In this document: piece by piece, positions 1-9,911 of the stretch | Layout of the letters: each line of letters begins with the position of its first letter | Position numbering within the stretch: the stretch's first letter is position 1 | Assembly: GCF_016863135.1 (NCBI RefSeq) | Contig: NZ_BOOH01000056.1 | Span: forward strand, 84,758 to 148,757 | Direction: 5' to 3' | Origin: Planobispora longispora | Lineage (GTDB): Bacteria; Actinomycetota; Actinomycetes; Streptosporangiales; Streptosporangiaceae | DNA: 64,000 nucleotides | Position numbers and translations under genes: made by a program | The notes under the pieces: model-generated | Databases searched by the model: none | Seen by the model: the letters and a program-made list of their open reading frames with translations, nothing else | What the model was told of the DNA's origin: nothing

Positions 1-45
1 TGCACCACTTTACCGGATCCTGCAGGCTCCGATGACCGTGCGCTG

Positions 46-116
46 AGGTGGAGACGGGATTTGAACCCGTGTACACGGCTTTGCAGGCCGTTGCCTCGCC
101 TCTCGGCCACTCCACC
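46..116 (-). tRNA. tRNA-Cys (anticodon GCA)
   Basis: Read on the minus strand, the 71 bases fold as a cloverleaf: a seven-pair acceptor stem GGTGGAG/CTCCACC (116-110 with 53-47), an anticodon loop CTGCAAA giving anticodon GCA, and a T arm containing GGTTCAAATCC. The discriminator base is U, as expected for tRNA-Cys. No CCA is encoded. It follows tRNA-Gly on the same strand with a 26-base gap, so the two are probably co-transcribed. Confidence 0.95.
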
Positions 117-142
117 AGCCAGGCCCTGAAAGGACCTGCCAG

Positions 143-214
143 AGCGGAAGACGGGATTCGAACCCGCGACCCTCACCTTGGCAAGGTGATGCTCTACCCC
201 TGAGCCACTTCCGC
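143..214 (-). tRNA. tRNA-Gly (anticodon GCC)
   Basis: On the minus strand the 72 bases form a cloverleaf with acceptor stem GCGGAAG/CTTCCGC (214-208 with 150-144), anticodon loop TTGCCAA (anticodon GCC) and T arm GGGTTCGAATCCC. The CCA end is not encoded. It is upstream of tRNA-Cys on the same strand. Confidence 0.95.
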
Positions 215-218
215 GCGC

Positions 219-238
219 CCCCGGCGGATCCGCCGGGG
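219..238. repeat. Perfect 20-bp palindrome beside tRNA-Gly
   Basis: The sequence CCCCGGCGGATCCGCCGGGG is its own reverse complement and lies four bases 5' of tRNA-Gly. In RNA it would form a strong GC hairpin in the tRNA leader. No T-tract follows on either strand, so it does not look like a classic intrinsic terminator. Its role is unknown. Confidence 0.5.
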
Positions 239-361
239 CACGGGAAAACTCTAGCGCCTTTTCGGAGGTGTGTGCGCGCGAGTTGGGTCTTGATGAGTGG
301 GATGCGGGGGCGCACGCTCGTAGTGACCTTGGGGGACGGCTGGAGAACCAGGAGGCGCCCC

Positions 362-1858
362 ATGACGGAACCCACGCTCGAACGTCCGCTCGGGGTCAGC
401 CGCCCGCCGCTGGCCGTCGCCGATCTCCCCGCGCCCGAGGAGGTCTTCGGCGTCGGCAGGATCGGCGCGAAGGAACTGTTCAAATTCGCCGTCGGACCCA
501 GCCTGATCGCCCTGGGCATCTCCATCGGCAGCGGCGAGTGGCTGCTCGGCCCTCAGGCGGTCGGGCAGTACGGGTTCGTCGGGGTCGGCTGGGTGATCGT
601 CGTCTCCGCGGTCCTGCAGACCTTCTACAACGTCGAGTGCTCGCGCTACGTGGTCGCCACCGGGGAGGTCCCCGTCGTCGGCTGGGGGCGGGTGCCCCCC
701 GGCCACCTGCTCTGGGTGCCGGTCTCCGTCTTCATCGTGATCTTCGCCTTCATCGCGGGCGGCTGGGCGAGCGCCGCCGGGCAGGGCGTCTACGCGCTCA
801 TCCACGGCGCGGTGCCGCCCGCCGACTCGGCGGAGCCCAAGTGGTGGGCCATCGCGCTGCTCGTGCTCGTCTTCCTCATCACCGCGGCCGCCCGGCGGAT
901 CAGCCGCGCCCTGGAACTGGCCAACTGGGTCATGGTCGGCTCGATCCTCGCCGCACTGCTCCTCATCGACCTGTTCGTGGTGCCGTTCGGCCAGTGGTGG
1001 GAGGCGATCCGCGGCTTCGTCACCCCCGCCGCCCCGCCCGCCGGGATCACCGCGACCCAGATCGGCGCGCTGGCCGGGTTCACCGCGCTGGCCTCCGGCC
1101 TCAACTGGTACGTCATGGGTCACTACCGGGACAAGGGATACGGCATGGGCCACCGGGCCGGGTTCATCTCCGGCCTGCGGGGTGAGCGCCGGGAGTTGCT
1201 GGCCAGCGGCGTCACCTTCCCCGAGGACGCGCGGAACACGGCCATGTGGAAGCGCTGGTACCGCCTGCTGCTGATCGACATGTGGGGCGTGTTCTTCGTC
1301 GGCGCCATGCTCGGCATGCTGCTGCCCACGATCCTGATGGCCCGCGCGGTCGAGCTCTCCGGCCAGCGGCCCACCCAGGCGAACGTCCCGACCTTCGTCG
1401 CGGGCGTGCTGCGGGCCGAGTACGGCCCGGCGATGTTCTACATCGCCCTGGCGCTGGGCGTGCTGATCCTGTTCTCCACCCAGCTCGGCATCTTCGAGGC
1501 GATGGTCCGGGTGACCACCGACGCCGCCCACGCCACCAGCCCCCGGCTCCGCGCGCTCATCGAGGGCGACCCGCGCCGGTTCTACTACCCCTTCATGATC
1601 GTGCTGCTGGTGATCATCGGTGCCGTCATCCTGTCCGGCGTCCTGCCGGTCGGCCTGGTCCAGTGGTCGGCGAACATGTCCAACCTGGGCGCGCTGATCT
1701 ACCCCTTCCTGCTGATGTACCTCAACAGCCGCCTGCCCCGCCCGGCCCGCCCGCGCTGGTGGCACTACGTGATCCTGGTCCTCAACTTCCTGTTCTTCGG
1801 ATTCTTCTTCGTCAACTTCATCGCCGACTTCGTGGGCGACCCGCTGGTGACCTTCTGA
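362..1858 (+). CDS. Nramp-like metal/proton symporter family membrane protein
   Basis: A polytopic inner-membrane protein of 498 residues with about eleven hydrophobic segments. The first begins after a short cytosolic tail and includes FAVGPSLIALGISIGSGEWL (about residues 38-57), which resembles the first helix of Nramp-family transporters but has GSGEW where classical Mn/Fe transporters have a DPGN-type metal motif. The substrate may therefore not be Mn or Fe. I chose ATG 362 because GGAGG lies just upstream; the reading frame is open further 5', but that part lacks conserved character. The gene stands alone between the tRNA pair and the convergent amidase gene. The family call is good; the transported ion is not known. 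Confidence 0.75.
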   Translation: MTEPTLERPLGVSRPPLAVADLPAPEEVFGVGRIGAKELFKFAVGPSLIALGISIGSGEWLLGPQAVGQYGFVGVGWVIVVSAVLQTFYNVECSRYVVATGEVPVVGWGRVPPGHLLWVPVSVFIVIFAFIAGGWASAAGQGVYALIHGAVPPADSAEPKWWAIALLVLVFLITAAARRISRALELANWVMVGSILAALLLIDLFVVPFGQWWEAIRGFVTPAAPPAGITATQIGALAGFTALASGLNWYVMGHYRDKGYGMGHRAGFISGLRGERRELLASGVTFPEDARNTAMWKRWYRLLLIDMWGVFFVGAMLGMLLPTILMARAVELSGQRPTQANVPTFVAGVLRAEYGPAMFYIALALGVLILFSTQLGIFEAMVRVTTDAAHATSPRLRALIEGDPRRFYYPFMIVLLVIIGAVILSGVLPVGLVQWSANMSNLGALIYPFLLMYLNSRLPRPARPRWWHYVILVLNFLFFGFFFVNFIADFVGDPLVTF

Positions 1859-1882
1859 CGGAGGCCCGCCGCGCCCCGGGCG

Positions 1883-3874
1883 TCAGCTCCGCACCACGAC
1901 GACGTCCGAGGCGCGGACGAACATGAACCGGTGCCCGAACTGGATCTGGTGGTAGACCGTGTCGCCCACCACCACGCGGTGCTTGGCCGTGTCGAAGGTG
2001 ACGGCGCTCAGGTACGACCCGCGCAGGCTCATGCCGACGCTGTAACGCTGCCCGGCCCGGAACGCGTACTGCAGCGGGGCGAGCTTCTGCCGCTTCACCC
2101 CCGCGGGGTAGGCCGACGGCTCGGGGTAGGCCCTGCCGTACAGCCTCACCGAGGACAGGCCGGGGCGGGGCGTCACCAGGGGGCCGGAGGCGCGCGCCGA
2201 GGTGCGGGCGCCCCTGGGGTCGTGGAACCAGGCCCGCTGGCCGAGATACCAGATCGCGGTCCAGTCGCCCCGGCGCTCGGCGAGGGCGTAGCGCTGGCCG
2301 GCCGAGGCGCGTGCGGCGTGGTCGTACACGCTCAGGGTGGAACGGCCCTTCGGGTGCCTGCCGACGTCCTTGACCAGGGGGGCGTCGGCCGAGGGGCGGG
2401 TGCGCAGCCAGACCGTGGACGCGCCCTGCGGCGGGCACGCGCCGGACCCGCCGCAGCCGGTGAAGCGCTGCCGGTTGGCCGCGTACCGCGGCAGGATCAG
2501 CACCGAGCGCCCGCCCTTGCGGACGGCCCGGGAGAGCGGGCGGCCGAGCAGCTGGAAGTAGCGTTCCCAGTCCCAGTAGGGCCCGGGGTCGGTGTGCATG
2601 CCGCGCACCGTCGCCCGGGTGGTCCCGGGCACGTTGTCGTGGCCGACGATGTGCGCCCGGTCCAGCGGCACGCGGTACTTCCCGGCGAGGTGCCGGACGA
2701 GTTTGGCCGAGGCCCGGTACATCGCCTCGGTGTACCAGGCGCCGCCCTTGGCCAGGTAGCCCTCGTGCTCCAGGCCGATGGAGCGGGAGTTGACGTCCCA
2801 GTTGCCCGCGTGCCAGCCGACGTCCTGGGCGCGCAGGTGCTGGGCGATCCGGCCGTCGCCGGAGCGCAGGGTGAAGTGCCAGCTCAGGTAGCGCGGGTTG
2901 CGCACCGCGTTGACCATGGACCGGTAACCGCCCTCGCCGTCGTGGATGACGATGTAGTCGATCTTCCTGCTCCCCGGGTACCGGTCGTGGTTGCCGTACC
3001 GGCCCTTCTTGCCCAGGCGCTTGTAGGGAGCGGGCAGCCAGGAGCAGGAGACGGAGGGCGGGCAGTCGGGTCCGGGCGTCGCGGCGGTCCGGCGCAGGCC
3101 CAGCCGTCCGGACAGGTCCGCGGTCAGGGGGGCGGGCGGGACCGCCGACGGGTCCGGGGGCAGGGCCACCGGTTCGCCGTCGTCGGTGGTCCGCGCGGCT
3201 CCGGTGCGGATCGTCGCGTACACCTCGTCGGCGAAGGCCGCCGCCGCCCCGGCGTCGTCCGAGCCGGAGTAGCGGGCCACCGCGCCGTACCAGTCGGCCG
3301 GGGCTCCGCCGGGCTCCCCGCCCGTCCGCCGCCGGTAGTCGGCCAGGAGCGCGGCGCCGCCCCGGATGTTGGCGGACGGATCGTCGCGCAGCCGCTCGGG
3401 GGAGATCCCGGTCAGCCGGGACGCCAGCCGCAGGGTGTCCTCCGGCGGGGCGGCGGCGGGCGCGGGAACGGCCGCCGGCCGGGCCAGCGGCCGTGTCTCG
3501 TCGCCGCGCGGGTCCTCCCCGTCTCCGTGATGGCCGCCGTGGTGATGGCCGTGCCGGTCACCGGATCCGGCGGCCGCGCCCTCGCGGCGCTCTCCGGGGG
3601 CGGCCGGGCGCGTCCCGACCAGGCCCGCGTCGACCAGGTGCATGGGCCCGTAGCCGCCGGAGACGCTGGGCAGCCCGCCGTTGCGGTCCCAGCGCGACTC
3701 CAGGTAGGAGACCGCGAGCAGCACGCTCTCCGGCACTCCGTAGTCCCGGGCGGCCTGGGCGAACGCCTCCTGCCTGCCGCCGGAGCCGTCCCGCCGGACG
3801 CCGGCGGCCCCGGGGGCGGTGGGGATCATCAAGGCGAGAACGACAAGCGCCGCGGTACCTGACAGATATCGCAT
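1883..3874 (-). CDS. Secreted N-acetylmuramoyl-L-alanine amidase with N-terminal lysozyme-like domain
   Basis: A 663-residue exported cell-wall hydrolase. Residues 1-24 form a signal peptide ending near APGAAG. Residues about 35-220 resemble a lytic-transglycosylase fold (YGVPESVLLAVSYLESRW, with the catalytic-type Glu in YLESRW), interrupted by a His-, Gly- and Asp-rich insert. Residues about 300-440 are an amidase_2 (PGRP-like) zinc domain: IVIHDGEGG, the substrate-binding stretch SIGLEHEG, IVGHDNVPG and HTDPGPYWDW supply the zinc ligands. The remaining 220 residues contain SH3-like repeats, probably for cell-wall binding. A perfect inverted repeat lies 34-48 bases upstream of the start. 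The combination of a glycan-strand and a peptide-bond hydrolase in one chain suggests a role in remodelling, but the N-terminal activity is inferred. Confidence 0.85.
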   Translation of the reverse strand: MRYLSGTAALVVLALMIPTAPGAAGVRRDGSGGRQEAFAQAARDYGVPESVLLAVSYLESRWDRNGGLPSVSGGYGPMHLVDAGLVGTRPAAPGERREGAAAGSGDRHGHHHGGHHGDGEDPRGDETRPLARPAAVPAPAAAPPEDTLRLASRLTGISPERLRDDPSANIRGGAALLADYRRRTGGEPGGAPADWYGAVARYSGSDDAGAAAAFADEVYATIRTGAARTTDDGEPVALPPDPSAVPPAPLTADLSGRLGLRRTAATPGPDCPPSVSCSWLPAPYKRLGKKGRYGNHDRYPGSRKIDYIVIHDGEGGYRSMVNAVRNPRYLSWHFTLRSGDGRIAQHLRAQDVGWHAGNWDVNSRSIGLEHEGYLAKGGAWYTEAMYRASAKLVRHLAGKYRVPLDRAHIVGHDNVPGTTRATVRGMHTDPGPYWDWERYFQLLGRPLSRAVRKGGRSVLILPRYAANRQRFTGCGGSGACPPQGASTVWLRTRPSADAPLVKDVGRHPKGRSTLSVYDHAARASAGQRYALAERRGDWTAIWYLGQRAWFHDPRGARTSARASGPLVTPRPGLSSVRLYGRAYPEPSAYPAGVKRQKLAPLQYAFRAGQRYSVGMSLRGSYLSAVTFDTAKHRVVVGDTVYHQIQFGHRFMFVRASDVVVVRS

Positions 3875-3907
3875 AAATCACTCCTCCCACTCCGATGACT
3901 ACCCTCT

Positions 3908-3922
3908 GTAGCAAAATGCTAC
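3908..3922. promoter_or_regulatory. Inverted repeat GTAGCA-AAA-TGCTAC, candidate operator
   Basis: Six-base arms match perfectly around a three-base AAA spacer. The site lies 34-48 bases upstream of the amidase start on the minus strand and 107 bases before the small gene on the plus strand. The position fits an operator overlapping the amidase promoter. The binding protein is unknown. Confidence 0.45.
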
Positions 3923-4028
3923 CTAGAGTCATGGAAGTGACAGGGAGAGGAAGGGAACGATTGATTTCTGCCCGAAATCGGGCAGGAAACTTGGTGAATC
4001 GCTCCGCCCCTGCATATGGTCCTGCTCT

Positions 4029-4304
4029 GTGTCCGCGACATGGCATCCGCACGAAGACCTGATCGTTCACCTCACCAGGACGAGCTCGCTCGGGCCGGGG
4101 GAGGCGGCGCGGGTGGTGGCGGACGTGCTGGCGTACTTCTCCGAGCCCGTCGAGGAGTTCGTCCGGAGGCGTCACGCCGAGCTCAAGGGCAGAGGGCTGG
4201 TCAACGACGAGATCTTCCGCCGGATCGCCGCCGAGCTGCCCTCCCGCCGTGTCGCGGCGCCCGAGCTCTCCCTGCGCCAGCTGCGCAGGATCGTCTACGG
4301 GTGA
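4029..4304 (+). CDS. Small conserved hypothetical protein
   Basis: A 91-residue soluble protein starting at GTG. It is predicted to be largely helical (VADVLAYFSEPVEEFVRRRH, then LVNDEIFRRIAAELPSRR) and ends in LSLRQLRRIVYG, a tail I recognise from short uncharacterised bacterial proteins, but no function is known to me. The gene ends 76 bases before glmS, in the same direction, with a candidate operator in between, so co-transcription with glmS is uncertain. Codon use is the same as in neighbouring genes, which supports a real gene. Confidence 0.7.
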   Translation: MSATWHPHEDLIVHLTRTSSLGPGEAARVVADVLAYFSEPVEEFVRRRHAELKGRGLVNDEIFRRIAAELPSRRVAAPELSLRQLRRIVYG

Positions 4305-4330
4305 CCGGACAAAAATCGCAAGCCGACATA

Positions 4331-4346
4331 TACCGACAAGTTGGTA
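4331..4346. promoter_or_regulatory. Candidate TetR-type operator upstream of glmS
   Basis: TACCGACAAGTTGGTA is a near-perfect 16-base palindrome (arms TACCGAC/GTTGGTA, one mismatched pair) located 35-50 bases before the glmS start. The ACCGACnnGTnGGT layout resembles known TetR-family operators. No TetR gene is adjacent. Confidence 0.45.
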
Positions 4347-4380
4347 GTGGGTACGCCCCTGATCGGGAAGGAAGAGCCGA

Positions 4381-6201
<1,821 letters not shown>

Positions 6202-6287
6202 GACGGGCGGTTTCCTCCCACCCCGCCACGTAACGGAAAGTGGCGCCTGTGTAACTTCAGGTATCGGGGACCTGAGGAGGAACGCCG

Positions 6288-7313
6288 ATGCGCCGCAGAA
6301 CGTTTTTCGCGCTCAGCGCGGGGATCATGGCCTCCGCGACCGGTTGCGTCCTGACGGGCGGTGCGGTGGCGCCGCCCGCGGACCGGGTGTCCATCGTCGC
6401 GCCCGCGGTGCGCGGGCAGCGATGGGATCGGACGGCCCGGGCCCTGGCCGAGGTCGTGACCGGTGACGGGCTGGCCGCCGCGGCGCAGGTCGGCAACCGG
6501 CCGCAGGAGGCGGGACTGGCCGCCCTCGACGCCCTCGACGCCTCCCGCGTCCCGTTCGCCCGGGAGGGCAGGCTGCTGGTCGCGGGGGCGCCCCTGGTCG
6601 CCGGGGCGGAGATGGCCGGCAGCCTCCCCGTGGCCGACTCCGTGACCCCGCTGGCCCGCCTGGTCGGCGACTGGTCGGCGCTGGTGGTCTCGGCCGGCTC
6701 GCCGCTGCGCTCGTTCGAGGACTTCGCCGCCGTGCTCCGCCGCGACCCGGCCGGTCCCGTGGTCGGCGGCGGCGCGACGGGCGGCTGCGGCCACGTCCTC
6801 TACGGAATGATCGGCAAATGCCTCGGCGTGGACGTCCGGCTGCTCGACTACGCCGGATACCTGGAGGAGGGCGACGCCGTCGAGGCGCTCCACGTCGGAC
6901 GGCTGGCCGCGCTCCTGGGCCCGGCCCGCGCCTTCGCCGCCGGGATCGCCGCGGGCGGGCTGCGCCCCCTGGCGGTCTCCTCCGCCGCCCGGATCGACGG
7001 CATCGACGCGCCCACGCTGATGGAGCTGGAGATCCGGCTGGAGTACAGCGACTGGTGCGGCGTGTTCGGCCCCCGGCGGATGAGCGCCGAGGACTACGAC
7101 GCCGCCGTGGGGCTGTGCGACCGCCTGGACGCCTCCCCGCGCTGGCAGGCGCTGTGCGCGCGGGAGGGCTGGGACCGCGTCTACCTGAGCGGGGACGATT
7201 TCCGCCAGTGGCTCGGCACCGAGACCCGGCGCACCCGCGAGGTGCTCTACGACCTCGGATTGCTGAGCGCGTCCGACACAAACTGTGGGGTCGGTTGCGC
7301 TACGCGCCCCTAG
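6288..7313 (+). CDS. TctC/BUG-family substrate-binding lipoprotein
   Basis: A 341-residue probable extracytoplasmic solute-binding protein. The N-terminus MRRRTFFALSAGIMASATGC has a twin-Arg-like stretch, a hydrophobic core and a lipobox, with Cys20 as the likely acylated residue. The rest follows the BUG fold of tripartite tricarboxylate transporter receptors, including LARLVGDWSALVVSAGSPL and a segment around GGGATGGCGHVLYGMIG. No TctA or TctB membrane gene is adjacent, so the ligand and partner are unknown. ATG 6288 is preceded by GGAGGAACGCCG. It reads in the same direction as glmS but 86 bases downstream. Confidence 0.75.
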   Translation: MRRRTFFALSAGIMASATGCVLTGGAVAPPADRVSIVAPAVRGQRWDRTARALAEVVTGDGLAAAAQVGNRPQEAGLAALDALDASRVPFAREGRLLVAGAPLVAGAEMAGSLPVADSVTPLARLVGDWSALVVSAGSPLRSFEDFAAVLRRDPAGPVVGGGATGGCGHVLYGMIGKCLGVDVRLLDYAGYLEEGDAVEALHVGRLAALLGPARAFAAGIAAGGLRPLAVSSAARIDGIDAPTLMELEIRLEYSDWCGVFGPRRMSAEDYDAAVGLCDRLDASPRWQALCAREGWDRVYLSGDDFRQWLGTETRRTREVLYDLGLLSASDTNCGVGCATRP

Positions 7314-7329
7314 ATGTAGGATCCTTCCT

Positions 7330-7505
7330 CGTTGCTGGTTCGCCCTCCGGGGCGAGGCAAGAGGGAACCCGGTGAGAATCCGGGGCTGCCCCGCAGCGGT
7401 GAACGGGAACGACCGCCGTCAATCGAGCACTGGGGAGACCCGGGAAGCGACGGCCAGTAGGAACGTGTGCGACGCCCGTGAGTCCGAAGACCTGCCGGTG
7501 ACGTG
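7330..7505 (+). promoter_or_regulatory. Cobalamin (B12) riboswitch upstream of nrdAB
   Basis: The 331-base gap before nrdA holds the conserved core of an adenosylcobalamin riboswitch: AAGAGGGAACCCGGTGAGAA (about 7359-7378), then the GGGGCTGCCCCGCA hairpin and CGGTGA, and the closing box GTCCGAAGACCTGCC (about 7482-7496). Behind it, GGGCC at 7515-7519 can pair with GGCCC at 7529-7533 and may belong to the expression platform. The same arrangement is known for the Streptomyces class Ia nrdABS operon, where B12 shuts off nrdAB so that the B12-dependent class II enzyme is used. The outer edges are approximate. Confidence 0.9.
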
Positions 7506-7644
7506 ATGAGTCCAGGGCCTCGAGGGAGGGCCCGCGGACGAGGCGATCCCGGCGTGCCCGCACGCCCGCGTGCCCGGTGACCGCCCCTGCCGCCTGCCCG
7601 CCCCTGCGAGAGCCGTACCGCACGGGGAAGGCGAGGGGTAGCAC

Positions 7645-9855
7645 GTGACACAGACTCTGTCTGAAACGGCTCTGTCCGAAACGGCCGAGCGCAGGCTGGC
7701 CATCGAGGAGGCCGCCGCCAGGGTGATCACCGATCCGGAGAACTCCCGGCTCGCCGCCCGGCTGCTGGCCGGCCTGATCGCCGACGAGGCGGCCGAGCAC
7801 GGCGTGCGGACCTTCTCGGAGTCCGTCGCCGCCACCCACGCGGCCGGGCTGGTCGCCGACCGGCTCGCCGCCTTCGTCGCCGCGCACGCCGCGGAGCTGG
7901 ACGCGCTGATCACCGGGGAGAGCGCGTTCGAGTACTTCGGCCTGCGCACCGTCTACGACCGCTACCTGCTGCGCCACCCCGAGACCCGCAAGGTCCTGGA
8001 GCGCCCGCAGCACTTCTTCCTCCGGGTGGCCTGCGGGCTGTCGGAGACCGTCGCGGAGGCCGCCGAGCTGTACGGCCTCATGGCGAGCCTGTCCTACCTG
8101 CCCAGCTCGCCGACCCTGTTCAACTCCGGCGCCCGCCGCCCGCAGCTGTCGTCGTGCTTCCTGCTCGACTCGCCGCGCGACGAGCTGGAGGCGATCTACG
8201 AGCGGTACGGCCAGGTCGCGCGGTTGTCGAAGTACGCCGGGGGGATCGGCGTCTCCTGGACCCGCGTGCGCTCCCGGGGCTCGCTGATCCGCGGCACCAA
8301 CGGCCACTCCAACGGCATCGTGCCGTGGCTGCGCACCCTGGACTCCAGCGTCGCCGCGGTCAACCAGGGCGGCCGCCGCAAGGGCGCGGCCTGCGTCTAC
8401 CTGGAGACCTGGCACGCCGACATCGAGGAGTTCCTGGAACTGCGCGACAACACCGGAGAGGACGCCCGCCGCACCCACAACCTCAACCTGGCCAACTGGG
8501 TCCCGGACGAGTTCATGCGCCGGGTCGAGGCCGACGCCATGTGGTCGCTGTTCGACCCCAAGCAGGTCCCGTACCTCACCGACCTGTACGGCCCCGCCTT
8601 CGACGAGGCCTACCGGGCCGCCGAGGCCGACGGCGCGGCCGTCCGGCAGGTCCCGGCCCGGGCTCTCTACGGCCGGATGATGCGCACCCTCGCCCAGACC
8701 GGCAACGGCTGGATGACCTTCAAGGACGCGGCCAACCGGACCTCCAACCAGACCGCCCGCCCCGAGAACGTCATCCACCTGTCCAACCTCTGCACGGAGA
8801 TCCTGGAGGTCACCAGCGACGCCGAGACCGCCGTGTGCAACCTCGGCTCCGTCAACCTCGCCGCCCACCTCGGCGGCGGGGACGGCCTGGACTGGGAGCG
8901 GCTGCGCCGTACCGTCCGCACCGCCGTCCGCTTCCTGGACCGCACCATCGACCTCGGCTTCTACCCGACCCCCGAGGCCGAGGCCGCCAACCGGCGGTGG
9001 CGGCCGATCGGGCTGGGCGTGATGGGCCTGGCGGACGTGTTCTTCGCGCTGCGGCTGCCGTTCGACTCGCCCGAGGCGCTGGAGCTGTCCACCCGCGTCG
9101 CCGAGGAGATCGCGCTGGCCGCCTACGACACCTCGGCAGACCTGGCCGCCGAGCGGGGCCGCCACCCCTCCTACGACGACACGCGGGCCGCCGCGGGCGT
9201 GCTCCACCCCGACCACTACGGCGCCGCGACCTCCCCGCGGTGGGCCGCGCTCCGCGAGAAGATCGCCCAGACCGGTCTGCGCAACTCGCTGATGGTCGCC
9301 ATCGCGCCGACCGCCACGATCGCGTCCATCGCGGGCTGCTACGAGTGCATCGAGCCCCAGGTCTCCAACGTCTTCAAGCGCGAGACCCTGTCGGGCGAGT
9401 TCCTCCAGGTCAATCGCTACCTCGTCCGCGACCTCCAGGAGCGCGGACTGTGGACCCCGGTGATCCGCGACGCGATCAAGCGGGCGGACGGCTCGGTCCA
9501 GGACATCCCCGAGATCCCGGCCGACCTGAAGGTCCTCTACCGGACCGCGTGGGAGCTGCCGCAGAAGGCGCTGATCGACCTGGCCGCCGGGCGCACGCCG
9601 TACATCGACCAGTCGCAGTCGCTGAACCTCTTCATGGCCACGCCGACCATCGGCAAGCTCTCCTCGATGTACGCCTACGCCTGGAAGTCCGGCCTGAAGA
9701 CCACCTACTACCTGCGCTCGCGTCCCGCGACGAGGATCGCCCAGACCACCGTGGCCCAGCCGGCCGCCGCCGTGCCCGCTCCCGCACCTGTCGCGGACCC
9801 CGACGCCGTCGCGTGCTCGCTGGAGAACCCCGAGTACTGCGACGCCTGCCAGTAG
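7645..9855 (+). CDS. nrdA: Class Ia ribonucleoside-diphosphate reductase, alpha subunit
   Basis: Catalytic subunit that reduces ribonucleoside diphosphates to deoxyribonucleotides together with NrdB. In 736 residues it shows the active-site cysteines: SSCFLL (Cys about 172), the thiyl-radical NLCTEI (about 384, with the partner Glu two residues on) and VCNLGS (about 399), plus the C-terminal redox pair YCDACQ used by thioredoxin. NQGGRRKGAACVYLETWH is a conserved core stretch. The N-terminus opens directly with the reductase N-terminal domain; the roughly 90-residue ATP-cone allosteric domain of the E. coli enzyme is absent. GTG 7645 is preceded by GAGGGG. Expression should fall when B12 is plentiful. 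nrdB follows 56 bases later. Confidence 0.95.
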   Translation: MTQTLSETALSETAERRLAIEEAAARVITDPENSRLAARLLAGLIADEAAEHGVRTFSESVAATHAAGLVADRLAAFVAAHAAELDALITGESAFEYFGLRTVYDRYLLRHPETRKVLERPQHFFLRVACGLSETVAEAAELYGLMASLSYLPSSPTLFNSGARRPQLSSCFLLDSPRDELEAIYERYGQVARLSKYAGGIGVSWTRVRSRGSLIRGTNGHSNGIVPWLRTLDSSVAAVNQGGRRKGAACVYLETWHADIEEFLELRDNTGEDARRTHNLNLANWVPDEFMRRVEADAMWSLFDPKQVPYLTDLYGPAFDEAYRAAEADGAAVRQVPARALYGRMMRTLAQTGNGWMTFKDAANRTSNQTARPENVIHLSNLCTEILEVTSDAETAVCNLGSVNLAAHLGGGDGLDWERLRRTVRTAVRFLDRTIDLGFYPTPEAEAANRRWRPIGLGVMGLADVFFALRLPFDSPEALELSTRVAEEIALAAYDTSADLAAERGRHPSYDDTRAAAGVLHPDHYGAATSPRWAALREKIAQTGLRNSLMVAIAPTATIASIAGCYECIEPQVSNVFKRETLSGEFLQVNRYLVRDLQERGLWTPVIRDAIKRADGSVQDIPEIPADLKVLYRTAWELPQKALIDLAAGRTPYIDQSQSLNLFMATPTIGKLSSMYAYAWKSGLKTTYYLRSRPATRIAQTTVAQPAAAVPAPAPVADPDAVACSLENPEYCDACQ

Positions 9856-9911
9856 GCGTCCGGCGACACGATCATCCCGTAGGACGACCGACCCCCGAGA
9901 GGCACTCCCTG

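Noticed and set aside
219..238. Intrinsic terminator
   Set aside because: The palindrome has no U-tract on either strand and lies in the tRNA leader rather than behind a gene.
1931..3862. 643-residue open frame opposite the amidase gene
   Set aside because: It is the mirror of a real, conserved protein; its translation is Gly/Arg/Val/Asp-rich with no family features. High GC content keeps stop codons rare on the antisense strand.
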